From Burkholderiaceae bacterium (GTDB taxonomy: Bacteria > Pseudomonadota > Gammaproteobacteria > Burkholderiales > Burkholderiaceae_D): a stretch of 64,000 nucleotides of DNA. The stretch covers positions 62,001-126,000 of the forward strand of contig SCTK01000004.1 in the NCBI GenBank assembly GCA_004298905.1. The letters run 5' to 3'. The notes below the pieces were generated by a model that saw nothing but the letters and a program-made list of their open reading frames with translations, was not told where the DNA came from and did not search any database. Every line of letters starts with the position of its first letter. Position 1 is the stretch's first letter. The position numbers and the translations under genes are program-made. This document shows, piece by piece, positions 16,261-24,502 of this stretch.

Positions 16261-17160
16261 ATGAGTAATCGACGCCTTAAAATTGCGGCCTGCCAGCTGC
16301 TCAATTCAGACGACATAAGCAACAACGCCATGCGGGTCTGTCAATATATTGAAGACTGCGCGGAGCAAGGTGTTGCGCTCGTTGCCTTTCCCGAAGGCGT
16401 TCTCTACGGTTACTGCTGCCGCACTGACTTCTGGGAAAAAATGACCCCCGAGGTTTTTCGCGACGCTGAGGCGCAGGTCGCAGAGACTTGCGCTCGCTTG
16501 AATATCGCGGCGGTGGTTGGGACCGCGTTTCGCGAAGGCGGAAAATGGCTCAACGGGTTGGCGGCGTTCGATCGTGACGGACGTATGGTTGGCCGTTACG
16601 GCAAAACTTTCCTGGGTGGCGATACCTGGTGCGATAACTACAAAGGCAAGATCCCGGTGGTCGAAATTGCCGGCGTGAAAGCGTGCTTTGCCATTTGTCG
16701 TGATATCCGATATCCGGAAATTGTGCGCCTGCCAGCGATTCTTGGCGCCCAGATTCTGATTTTCTGTACCTGCGAATCCGGTTTGACGGCCGAATACAAA
16801 CTCTCCGCCTATCGTGCCATGCCCATCGCGCGGGCTGCGGAAAATGAAATTTATGTGTTGATGGCGAACGCGCCAGCCAACCCGGACAACATCCGTTCGA
16901 CGGAATCCTCGCACGGTAATTCCAAGATCATCGACCCATTCGGCAACGTCGTGGTTGAGGCGGGATATTTTGACGAACGCGCCGTGGTGGCGGAGGTGGA
17001 TTTTGCGCTCGCTACGCGGCGTGTGGCGACGCGTGTGTTGAAAGAGCCGACCATCCTGCAGAACTGGTATCACCAAGGGCTGCAATATGTCGACGAAATC
17101 GCCCCCAAGGCTGAGCCGAATGGTATTGTGGAGTTGAATACAACACGCAAGCCGCGTTAA
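16261..17160 (+). CDS. Carbon-nitrogen hydrolase (nitrilase superfamily)
   Basis: 299 aa. The catalytic triad of the superfamily is visible: Glu45 in VAFPEGVLYG, Lys115 in GRYGKTFLGG and Cys146 in CFAICRDIRYPE. Segments LNGLAAFDRDGRMVG and SSHGNSKIIDPFGNVV fit the amidase/carbamoylase branches. It probably hydrolyses an amide or N-carbamoyl bond in the cytoplasm; the substrate cannot be read from the sequence. The ATG at 16261 is chosen because homology starts at MSNRRLKIAACQL; the frame is open 44 codons further upstream. It stands alone, convergent with the GGDEF-EAL gene. Confidence 0.88.
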   Translation: MSNRRLKIAACQLLNSDDISNNAMRVCQYIEDCAEQGVALVAFPEGVLYGYCCRTDFWEKMTPEVFRDAEAQVAETCARLNIAAVVGTAFREGGKWLNGLAAFDRDGRMVGRYGKTFLGGDTWCDNYKGKIPVVEIAGVKACFAICRDIRYPEIVRLPAILGAQILIFCTCESGLTAEYKLSAYRAMPIARAAENEIYVLMANAPANPDNIRSTESSHGNSKIIDPFGNVVVEAGYFDERAVVAEVDFALATRRVATRVLKEPTILQNWYHQGLQYVDEIAPKAEPNGIVELNTTRKPR

Positions 17161-17173
17161 GTGTGCAGCTGTT

Positions 17174-18961
17174 TCAGGCGCTGCGTGGTGCTGTGACCTC
17201 ATTGATCAGGTGTGGTGCGGGTTTGCCGAGGTAGTACCCTTGCACCATGTCGACATCAAATGACTGCAGGATTTCCAGCGTTGCTGCATTTTCCACTGCT
17301 TCGGCGATGGTGCGTAATCCCAAAGCGTGCGACATTTCATTGATGGCTTTGACGAAGGCCCGGTCTTCCTGCTGATCGACCAGCAAACGCGTGAGCGAAC
17401 TGTCGAGCTTGAGATAGTTCAACGGCAACTGCTTCAGGTACAGCCAGGATGAAAAACCGATGCCGAAATCGTCCAGCGCAAACGTACAACCCAGCTTCTG
17501 CATTTCACGCATCATGCGCTGCGCCGGTTCCATGTTGGCGACCGCCGAGCGTTCAGTAATTTCAAAATTGAGCTGCGCCGGATTCAGCTGATAGCGTTCA
17601 ATCTGTGTCGTCACGAAAGGCACAAACCCCGGCACATCGAGCGTTTGCGCCGACAGGTTGATCCCCAAGGTGACGCTGCGATTTTGCCGTCGCCAGCGCC
17701 CCAATTCATGGCAGGCGAGTTGTACGACGCGGAAATCGATCTGACTGATCAGACCACAGGTTTCGGCGACGTCGATGAATTCTCCCGGCAATATCATCTC
17801 GCCGTCGTCCCCGGTCATGCGCAGCAACGCTTCATAGTGATGAATCGTACCGTTGCCCGTGACGACGACGGGCTGATAGAACAGCGTGAATTTCTGATTC
17901 GCCAATGCGTGTTCGATACGGGCACGCCAGTTCACTTTGCGGCGCATCATTTCCTGGCCGGTATCGTTTTTCTCGAAACAGTGCCAGCGTCCGCCCGGAT
18001 GTTTGAGCCGCTTGGCGTGGTACATAGCCATGTCGGCGTGGGTCAGTAATTCCTCCACCGTCTGGCCATGTTGCGGATAGAGCACCATGCCAAGACTGAT
18101 GGAAACGTGATGCGACAGATCACCCAGGCGTATTGTGATCGACGATAAATTTTGCACCAGTCTTTCGGCCGCTTGCTTGGCGCCTTCCTCGTCGGTTTCG
18201 TCCAGGATGATCGCGAATTCATCGCCACCCATACGGGCGGGGAGATCAGTGGCGCGCTGGGACTGGCGCAGACGTCCGGCAATCGTACACAACAGGTCAT
18301 CGCCCGCGCTATGCCCGCCGGTGTCATTGATCAGTTTAAATTCGTCGATGTCGAAATACAGCACCGCACCACCATGTCCATAGCGCCCGGCACGATGCAG
18401 AATTTTTTCCAGATCGGCCTCCAAGCGCCGGCGGTTGTAGATCTTCGTCAGAGGATCGTGGTCGGCCAGCCAGGCGAGGTTTTTTTCAGCCTTACGGCGC
18501 AATGTCACATCGACCCCGATGCACAAGACCGCACTCTCGTCGTCGCTTCCCTTCAGCCGTGTGTGATGCCAGTCGATCACCAGCGAATCGCCATCCTCGC
18601 GCTCGAGCACTGACTCATGGTTGAAGTGCGTTTGCTGTCCGCGCAAAAGTTTCATCAAGCTGTCGCCAATGCGTTTGGACGATCCTTCTTCGATCATGGC
18701 ATCGGTAAAGGCGTGCTGGACAAGTTCGCCTTCCGACATGCCCGCTAATCGACAGCCATGATCGTTGACATAGAGAATGATGCCGCTCTCGTCGAGCAGC
18801 ATGACGATCAGGCGCGCATGGTCCAGAAGTTGGACAACATTGGAAAATTGGTTCGCCGCAGTGTTTGGACGAGGTAACACAGGCCACACTCCAGTTGGCG
18901 CGCATCCGCAGGGCACCATCGCTGCGCCGACACCATTGCCGACGCTCTTGACAAACAGCAC
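17174..18961 (-). CDS. PAS-GGDEF-EAL cyclic-di-GMP turnover protein
   Basis: 595 aa, no membrane helix. A PAS domain lies at about 40-160 (LIVMLLDESGIILYVNDHGC). The GGDEF domain has an intact active-site motif MGGDEF (about 245-249), preceded five residues earlier by an RxxD inhibitory site (RATD). The EAL domain carries YEALLRM (about 377), NLSAQTL, FEITERS, DDFGIGFSS and LKLDSS, so the main metal-binding acidic residues are kept. Both synthase and phosphodiesterase activity are possible. The start is uncertain: GTG at 18961 gives the longest form and ATG at 18918 is an alternative. Possible partner in this window: the c-di-GMP-binding domain of the pilus ATPase at 61.7 kb. Confidence 0.92.
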   Translation of the reverse strand: MLFVKSVGNGVGAAMVPCGCAPTGVWPVLPRPNTAANQFSNVVQLLDHARLIVMLLDESGIILYVNDHGCRLAGMSEGELVQHAFTDAMIEEGSSKRIGDSLMKLLRGQQTHFNHESVLEREDGDSLVIDWHHTRLKGSDDESAVLCIGVDVTLRRKAEKNLAWLADHDPLTKIYNRRRLEADLEKILHRAGRYGHGGAVLYFDIDEFKLINDTGGHSAGDDLLCTIAGRLRQSQRATDLPARMGGDEFAIILDETDEEGAKQAAERLVQNLSSITIRLGDLSHHVSISLGMVLYPQHGQTVEELLTHADMAMYHAKRLKHPGGRWHCFEKNDTGQEMMRRKVNWRARIEHALANQKFTLFYQPVVVTGNGTIHHYEALLRMTGDDGEMILPGEFIDVAETCGLISQIDFRVVQLACHELGRWRRQNRSVTLGINLSAQTLDVPGFVPFVTTQIERYQLNPAQLNFEITERSAVANMEPAQRMMREMQKLGCTFALDDFGIGFSSWLYLKQLPLNYLKLDSSLTRLLVDQQEDRAFVKAINEMSHALGLRTIAEAVENAATLEILQSFDVDMVQGYYLGKPAPHLINEVTAPRSA

Positions 18962-19080
18962 AGGCCCCAGGGGCAGTCACCCCATATTACTCAGGAATTA
19001 CGGTTATGCCACGCAAAAATTGAACTTTACTGGATGATCGCAGCCAGGCCTTGTCTGGTTTCTGCGCAGTATTCTTGCCC

Positions 19081-19127
19081 GCACAGACACGGTTGTCCGG
19101 CAATCCAGACAACCGTCAACGCTGTGC
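19081..19127. terminator. Large stem-loop downstream of the LivK-type gene
   Basis: A 9-bp perfect inner stem, acggttgtc (19089-19097) and gacaaccgt (19108-19116), with outer pairing gcacag (19081-19086) and ctgtgc (19122-19127). It begins about 25 nt after the minus-strand stop at 19152 but lacks a clear T-run, so it is a 3' end structure or factor-dependent terminator at best. The rest of 18962-19151 shows nothing else. Confidence 0.4.
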
Positions 19128-19151
19128 TGAGGTTGTGTCCAGCGATCAGAA

Positions 19152-20297
19152 TTAGTAGAGGAACCGGCCGTCGGCACCGATCATGGTCAGATCGACGAAG
19201 CTGCCGCCGTTGTGATCGGTCGGCGAGAACTTGATGTTGATACCGCCAACATCCAGGCTGCCCATGCTTTCAAGTGCATTAACGAGGTTTTCTCGCGTCG
19301 GGTTTTTACCGGCGCGGCGCAAGCCCTCCACCAGCACACGGGCGGCAAGATAGCCTTCCATACTGCCATAGGACGATGCATTGTTATTGGACGCTTCCAG
19401 CAAACGTTTGAAGTCGCGCACAATCGGCAGCGTACCTTTGGGGTGCGGCGCGACCTGCGAAACGACCAAGCCATAACTGTCCTTGCCCATGTCGCGAACC
19501 AGGGCGGTACTGCCCACCAGCGACGTGTTGTAGAACTGCGCGGTGCTGCCCTGCTTGCGCATTTCCTGAATGAATGGAATGGCCTGACTGGACATGCAGA
19601 ACAAAATCACGGCACCGGGTTTGGCACGATTGATCAGGTACACCGCGCTGCGCGGATCCTTGGAGGTCCGTTCGATCGAACCGCGGGCGACGATGCTCAA
19701 CCCCAATTTGCTCATCTCTTCGTTGACCGCTTCCAAACCATCCAGACCATGCGCATCGCTCTGATAAAACACGGCGATATTGCGGATGCCGATGGAGGTC
19801 AGCTGTTGCACGATACGTGCGGCCTCGTCCGCGAAACTGGCACGTGTATTGAACACGTAACGGTTATACGGAACGCGCAGCAGGTCAGTGCCGGTAACGG
19901 CGCCGATGAAGGGCGTTTCGTAATAGGAAAAGACGGGTAGCGCGGCGACTGAAGTGTCGGTGCCCACATAACCCAGCAAAGCTGTCACATGTTTTTTCGT
20001 GACCAGTTCGATCGTATTGTCGTGCGCGCGTCCGGGCTGGTTGGCATCATCAAGCGTGATCAACTTCAGCTTGCGTCCGTAAATCCCGCCTTGCGCGTTG
20101 ACCTGATCGAAGTAGAGCTGAATGCCAAGTACTGTTTCTTCGCCAAGTTCTTTGCTGGAACCCGAGAGAGCGGCGGATTGACCGATGAGAATGGTGTTGG
20201 CGGAATCGGCTTCGGTTTCTGCAAAGGCTGGTGCCGAAGTCAGGCTAATCAAACACAGGATGGGCCAAAAAAAACGGTTAATCGATTTCAAATGCAT
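19152..20297 (-). CDS. ABC transporter substrate-binding protein, branched-chain amino acid (LivK) type
   Basis: 381 aa. The signal peptide ends in SAPAFA. The mature protein is a type I periplasmic binding protein (Peripla_BP_6): ILIGQSAALSGSSKELG, then YFDQVNAQGGIYGRKLKLITLDDANQP, LLGYVGTDTSVAALPVF, IAVFYQSDAHGLDGLEAV and the C-terminal YLAARVLVEGLRRAG. The ATG at 20297 has GAGGAT upstream. No permease or ATPase genes are adjacent, so this is an orphan binding protein. It could serve a distant transporter or act as a sensor component. Ligand unknown. Confidence 0.88.
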   Translation of the reverse strand: MHLKSINRFFWPILCLISLTSAPAFAETEADSANTILIGQSAALSGSSKELGEETVLGIQLYFDQVNAQGGIYGRKLKLITLDDANQPGRAHDNTIELVTKKHVTALLGYVGTDTSVAALPVFSYYETPFIGAVTGTDLLRVPYNRYVFNTRASFADEAARIVQQLTSIGIRNIAVFYQSDAHGLDGLEAVNEEMSKLGLSIVARGSIERTSKDPRSAVYLINRAKPGAVILFCMSSQAIPFIQEMRKQGSTAQFYNTSLVGSTALVRDMGKDSYGLVVSQVAPHPKGTLPIVRDFKRLLEASNNNASSYGSMEGYLAARVLVEGLRRAGKNPTRENLVNALESMGSLDVGGINIKFSPTDHNGGSFVDLTMIGADGRFLY

Positions 20298-20334
20298 ATC
20301 CTCATTTCTGTCACTGGACGGGTCTGCCGACTTG

Positions 20335-20365
20335 ATTATACTTTTTGATTTTTCGCCACAATCAA
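20335..20365 (-). promoter_or_regulatory. Candidate promoter of the LivK-type gene
   Basis: On the minus strand a perfect TATAAT (20335-20340) lies 38 bp upstream of the ATG. Possible -35 elements are TTGTGG (15-bp spacing) or TTGATT (19-bp spacing), neither ideal. Confidence 0.35.
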
Positions 20366-20552
20366 TGAGACTGGGTTTGGAAAACATGTACATCAATAGA
20401 TTTCTTCGATACACTCCGCTGATTCTAGCAAATCGGCACGGACGCGCTTGTAATTTAATTTAGTTTAGTATATCGTGTTTAGTAAAGTCAATGAGGAAAT
20501 AAAAAGAACTCATGGGCTATTAAGATAAACGAAATACAAGGAGGAGACTTGT

Positions 20553-20663
20553 ATGCGTGTTGTTCAAATGCCAGCGTCAGGGGGTGTATACCCATTTGCG
20601 CTCGGCTTCTGTTATGCTCCCGCTGCGAGTTTTCACTCGTCTCAAGTGAGGAGTCTCCGGTAA
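20553..20663 (+). CDS. Possible 36-aa leader peptide
   Basis: The ATG at 20553 stands 7 nt behind a near-perfect AAGGAGGAG ribosome binding site, the strongest in the window. The frame encodes MRVVQMPASGGVYPFALGFC and 16 more residues, then TAA at 20661-20663. There is no run of regulatory codons. It lies 230 bp before the substrate-binding protein gene. It could be a leader peptide, a real small protein or chance. Confidence 0.3.
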   Translation: MRVVQMPASGGVYPFALGFCYAPAASFHSSQVRSLR

Positions 20664-20893
20664 AGGTTTTTAATGCATGTCGCTTGGCGCAATGAGGCAT
20701 TCGTTTGAGCCGCGCATGCTGGGTAGTGATCGATAGAAGTCACTGCCTTTTGGGGTACGAGGTTCGAGGTGCAGTATTGGCCTAGCTCTCTGGTTCCCTC
20801 TGTCGGGCGTAGAGGTTAATCCGGCCCGGGGCGTAGCCAGTATGGTGCGCTTTTGGTTTTTCAAGAATTGTCACTAACACTAGGAGGAGTTAC

Positions 20894-22210
20894 ATGAGCA
20901 AGGTACGCAAGTCGCTTCTGACCGCTGTCGTAGGCGCAGGTCTTGCATTGGGCAGCGGTGTCGCCCAAGCAAAAGAACTGACGCTCTGCTGGGCAGCCTG
21001 GGATCCGGCCAACGCGCTGGTGGAATTGTCGAAAGATTTCACCGCCAAGACCGGCGTTAACATGAAGTTTGAGTTTGTGCCCTGGACGAGCTATGCAGAT
21101 CGTTTCTTGAACGAGCTGAATTCCAAGAGCAAACTGTGTGATCTGATCATTGGCGACAGCCAGTGGATCGGTGGTTCCGCTGAGAACGGCCACTACGTCA
21201 AGCTGAACGAGTTCTTCGACAAAAACGGTATCAAGATGAGCGACTTCGTTGACGCTACCGTGGTCGGCTACTCGCAATGGCCCAAAGGCACGCCGAACTA
21301 CTACGCGCTGCCTGCCATGGGTGACTCGGTGGGTTGGACCTATCGTAAAGACTGGTTCGCCAAGCCTGAGCTGCAAAAAGAGTTCAAGGCCAAACATGGC
21401 CGCGATCTGGCTCCGCCGAAAACCTGGGCTGAGTTCCTGGATGTTGCCCAATTCTTCCAAGGTCGCGAGATCGATGGCAAGAAAGTCTATGGCGCTTACA
21501 TCTTCACGGAGCGTGGTTCTGAAGGCATCACCATGGGCGTAACCAACGTTCTGTATCCGTTTGGTTTCGAATATAAGAATCCGAAATCACAAACTCTCGA
21601 ACTGGAAGGTTTTGTCAACAGTGCGGATTCGGTCAAGGGTCTCGAGTTCTATAAAAAACTCTATGACTGCTGTACCGCTCCTGGTATGACCAACGCTTAC
21701 ATGTCCGAAGGTCTGGATGCATTCAAGTCCGGTCAAGTGGCCATGCAAATGAACTGGTTCGCGTTCTTCCCGGGTCTGTACAAGGCCATGGGCGACAAGA
21801 TCGGCTTCTTTGCTAACCCCAGCGCGAAAACCAAGGGCGTGCAACTCGGCGGCCAAGGCATTTCCGTGGTGGCCTACTCGGATCACAGAGATGATGCTCT
21901 GAACTACATGAAGTGGTTTGCTCAGCCGGACGTTCAAGCCAAATGGTGGAAACTGGGCGGTTATTCTTGCCTGAAGGCAGTGGTCAACGATCCTGGCTTC
22001 AAGAAGAGCGCTCCGTTTGCTGCTGACTTCTTGGATTCCATGAACATGGTCAAAGACTTCTGGGCTGACCCGATCTATGCAACGTTGCTGCTCGACATGC
22101 AAAAACGGGTTCATGACTACGTGGTTGCCGGCAAAGGCACCGCCAAGCAAGCTCTGGATTCTCTGGTTAAAGACTGGACCAAAGACTTCAAAGACGCAGG
22201 CAAGATGTAA
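20894..22210 (+). CDS. glpV: Periplasmic substrate-binding protein of a glycerol-type ABC transporter
   Basis: 438 aa. The signal peptide ends in VAQA (residue 26), giving a periplasmic MalE-like (SBP_bac_1) protein. Visible segments include LCWAAWDPANALVELSKDF, CDLIIGDSQWIGGSAE, SVGWTYRKDWF and a long C-terminal lobe with AMQMNWFAFFPGL. The downstream order of two permeases, a DUF2160 protein and two ATPases is that of the rhizobial glycerol importer GlpVPQUST, which is the reason for the name. The exact ligand (glycerol, dihydroxyacetone or another small polyol) is not proven. AGGAGG precedes the ATG. Codon usage is optimised, as expected for an abundant binding protein. Confidence 0.82.
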   Translation: MSKVRKSLLTAVVGAGLALGSGVAQAKELTLCWAAWDPANALVELSKDFTAKTGVNMKFEFVPWTSYADRFLNELNSKSKLCDLIIGDSQWIGGSAENGHYVKLNEFFDKNGIKMSDFVDATVVGYSQWPKGTPNYYALPAMGDSVGWTYRKDWFAKPELQKEFKAKHGRDLAPPKTWAEFLDVAQFFQGREIDGKKVYGAYIFTERGSEGITMGVTNVLYPFGFEYKNPKSQTLELEGFVNSADSVKGLEFYKKLYDCCTAPGMTNAYMSEGLDAFKSGQVAMQMNWFAFFPGLYKAMGDKIGFFANPSAKTKGVQLGGQGISVVAYSDHRDDALNYMKWFAQPDVQAKWWKLGGYSCLKAVVNDPGFKKSAPFAADFLDSMNMVKDFWADPIYATLLLDMQKRVHDYVVAGKGTAKQALDSLVKDWTKDFKDAGKM

Positions 22211-22297
22211 GTTCTTGGGGTAAGCGGGTGGTGGGTGCGCTCAAGGTGTGCCTCTCGCCCGCGTATACTCCGATCTATGTCCTCAGCTTCTTATCGA

Positions 22298-22341
22298 CCC
22301 CTCTCGCAAGAGAGGGGTTGTGTAAGAGGCGAGGTTTTTTT
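22298..22341 (+). terminator. Intercistronic stem-loop after the binding-protein gene
   Basis: A 7-bp stem cccctct/agagggg (22298-22304, 22311-22317) is followed after 17 nt by a run of seven T. It lies in a 182-bp gap, whereas all other genes of the operon are tightly packed. It probably stabilises the upstream message or partly terminates, giving more binding protein than permease. Confidence 0.5.
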
Positions 22342-22392
22342 GGCTGATGTGTTCGTGCATTGTTGTGGCGAACGTAACTCAGGAAATACGCT

Positions 22393-23355
22393 GTGAATGA
22401 AAGTAACCATCAGATTGGCCAGTCGGCAGGCGCGGCTATGTCGCCGCCCTCGGGTGTGACGACTCATCGGTCTGGTCTGTCAGACCGCGCGATCGCGTGG
22501 CTGTTTATCACTCCGACGATTGTCTTGCTTCTGGCGATCAACATTTTCCCGTTGATCTGGACCATCTCCATGTCCTTCAGTAATTTCAAGGCGAACATGG
22601 GTTGGATGAAAGACAAGAACGTCGGCATCGAGAATTACGTCGATATTCTTACTAATTCGGATATCTGGATTGCAATGCAGACCACGGCACATTTCGTGAT
22701 CTGGTCGATCTTGCTAGAGGTCCTGCTCGGTTTTGGTCTGGCGCTTTTGATCAACCGCAAATTCAAGGGTCACAGTTTCTGGACCACGGTGATCCTGCTG
22801 CCAATGATGTTGTCGCCTGCTGTGGTGGGCAACTTCTGGACGTTCATATTTCAGCCGCAGAGCGGCTTGTTCAACTATGTTGTGGGCTTTATTGCCGGTG
22901 TCGATCCTGGTTCGTTCCAGATGATTGGCGATGTCAACTTGGCGCCCTGGACCATCGTTTTGGTGGATACCTGGATGTGGACACCCTATGTGATGCTGAT
23001 TTGTCTGGCTGGATTGCGCTCCATTCCTGACTACATTTATGAGGCGGCCGAGGTTGATCGTGCCTCCGCATGGCGGCAGTTCTGGTCGGTTACGCTGCCG
23101 ATGGCGGTGCCGTTCCTGATGCTCGCGATTCTGTTCCGCGCCATTGAAAATTTCAAAATGTTCGACATGGTGAACCTGCTGACCAATGGTGGGCCTGGCT
23201 CCCTGACTGAAACCGCGTCGATCACGCTCAAGCGTGCTGCCTTTGAAAAATGGCAGACCGGCTGGTCGTCGGCATTGGCCATCATTCTGTTCGTGGTCGT
23301 GCTTGGTGCAGCGAACATCTATGTCAAAGTGCTTAACAAGGTGAAACAACGATGA
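22393..23355 (+). CDS. glpP: ABC transporter permease, glycerol type (first)
   Basis: 320 aa, six predicted helices. The protein is MalF-like: AWLFITPTIVLLLAINIFPLIW near the N-terminus, and the cytoplasmic EAA loop reads YEAAEVDRASAWRQFWSVTLPMAVP. The final helix is in LAIILFVVVLGAANIYV. The start is a GTG at 22393 with AGGA upstream; an ATG at 22438 is a later alternative. The stop overlaps the start of the second permease by 4 nt. Forms the membrane channel with the next gene product. Confidence 0.88.
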   Translation: MNESNHQIGQSAGAAMSPPSGVTTHRSGLSDRAIAWLFITPTIVLLLAINIFPLIWTISMSFSNFKANMGWMKDKNVGIENYVDILTNSDIWIAMQTTAHFVIWSILLEVLLGFGLALLINRKFKGHSFWTTVILLPMMLSPAVVGNFWTFIFQPQSGLFNYVVGFIAGVDPGSFQMIGDVNLAPWTIVLVDTWMWTPYVMLICLAGLRSIPDYIYEAAEVDRASAWRQFWSVTLPMAVPFLMLAILFRAIENFKMFDMVNLLTNGGPGSLTETASITLKRAAFEKWQTGWSSALAIILFVVVLGAANIYVKVLNKVKQR

Positions 23356-24305
23356 GCGGCAAAAACACTGCGCATTCGGTCGTCGAGGCTTCGACGCGAT
23401 CGAAGGCAATTTCAGGTCTGGTGGTTGGGTTCTATGCGCTGGTCACGATTGTCCCGCTTCTGTGGATTTTCCTGGTGAGCTTCAAGACCTCGGCTGATTC
23501 GGTCTCTTATCCGCCCAAGGTCATTTCTCAGGCTTCGATTGAAGGTTACTGCAACCTTTTCACGATCACTTCGCGTCAAGATCCGGAATACATTGCGAAA
23601 ATGCCGCCGCCAACCAGCTATTGCGACAAATTGGCGCGCGAACGGGGTGTGGTGATCGCGGGTGCGTCAAAAACGCCGGGCCGCTTACTGAACTCCATTA
23701 TTATTGGCTTTGGATCGACCTTCCTTGCGGTTTTCATGGGTACGCTGGCGGCTTACGCATTTTCGCGTTTCAAGGTACCTGGCAAGGACGATTTGATGTT
23801 CTTCATTTTGTCGACGCGCTTCATGCCGCCGATTGCTGTGGCCATCCCCATCTATCTGATGTACCGGAAGCTGGGTATGACCGACACGCACTTCGGCATG
23901 ATCCTGTTGTACACCTCGGTGAACGTCTCGCTAGCCGTCTGGCTGCTGAAGGGGTTCATTGACGAGATCCCCCGCGAGTATGAAGAAGCGGCGCTGGTCG
24001 ATGGCTATACGCGTATGCAAGCGTTTATCAAAACCGTGTTGCCGCAAGCAGCAACGGGTATCGCGGCAACTTCTGTGTTCTGCCTGATTTTTGCGTGGAA
24101 CGAGTACGCCTTTGCGGTGCTACTGACCAGTGGCGTGGCGCAAACCATGCCCCCATTCATTCCGTTCATTATTGGTGAGGGTGGTCAGGACTGGCCGGCT
24201 GTGGCTGCGGGTACGACACTGTTTGTGGTTCCGATTATTGTGTTCACCATTGCGCTGCGCAAACACTTGCTGCGCGGCATCACGTTTGGAGCAGTACGTA
24301 AATGA
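23352..24305 (+). CDS. glpQ: ABC transporter permease, glycerol type (second)
   Basis: 317 aa, MalG-like, six predicted helices. The EAA loop is EEAALVDGYTRMQAFIKTVLPQAATG. Between the first and second helices is an insertion of about 60 residues with cysteines (EGYCNLFTITS, TSYCDKLARERG), longer than in most MalG-type permeases. The stop overlaps the DUF2160 gene (ATGA), which indicates translational coupling. It pairs with the preceding permease. Confidence 0.88.
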   Translation: MSGKNTAHSVVEASTRSKAISGLVVGFYALVTIVPLLWIFLVSFKTSADSVSYPPKVISQASIEGYCNLFTITSRQDPEYIAKMPPPTSYCDKLARERGVVIAGASKTPGRLLNSIIIGFGSTFLAVFMGTLAAYAFSRFKVPGKDDLMFFILSTRFMPPIAVAIPIYLMYRKLGMTDTHFGMILLYTSVNVSLAVWLLKGFIDEIPREYEEAALVDGYTRMQAFIKTVLPQAATGIAATSVFCLIFAWNEYAFAVLLTSGVAQTMPPFIPFIIGEGGQDWPAVAAGTTLFVVPIIVFTIALRKHLLRGITFGAVRK

Positions 24306-24499
24306 ATACGAATGTTGATAACATCAAGCCGCGCCGGATTTTCCGCCGCGGCCCTTGGGAGAATGGTTCCACGGCTCTCATTTGCGCGGGCATTTTGATG
24401 CTGATGCAGCCGTTCATGCTCCAGCTCTATACGTGGTCGTTCGCCGTGATTCTCGCGGGGACGGTGGGTTTTATCATCACCAGTCATTTTCCGGAGTAA
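24302..24499 (+). CDS. glpU: DUF2160 small membrane protein of the glycerol transporter operon
   Basis: 65 aa with two membrane helices (about 24-42 and 43-61). The N-terminal RRIFRRGPWENGSTAL is the DUF2160 signature. This family occurs almost only between permease and ATPase genes of glycerol-type ABC operons (GlpU of Rhizobium), so it is a good marker for the transporter class. Its function is not established. It overlaps glpQ by 4 nt. Confidence 0.82.
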   Translation: MNTNVDNIKPRRIFRRGPWENGSTALICAGILMLMQPFMLQLYTWSFAVILAGTVGFIITSHFPE

Positions 24500-24502
24500 A
24501 GC

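Larger units (their letters stand above)
20298..20893. other. Long regulatory intergenic region before the glycerol/dihydroxyacetone operon
   Basis: About 600 bp between two divergent genes. It holds the minus-strand promoter described at 20335, an AT-rich block around 20440-20545, a possible short ORF at 20553-20663, an extended -10-like TGTTATGCT at about 20610-20618, and about 200 bp of GC-rich DNA before the operon. No known riboswitch was recognised. It is long enough for a leader RNA or several operators. Confidence 0.5.

Noticed and set aside
20684-20700. Possible sigma-54 promoter (ttggcgc...gc) before the glycerol-type operon
   Set aside because: The GG to GC spacing is 9 instead of the strict 10 bp, and the -12 box does not match.
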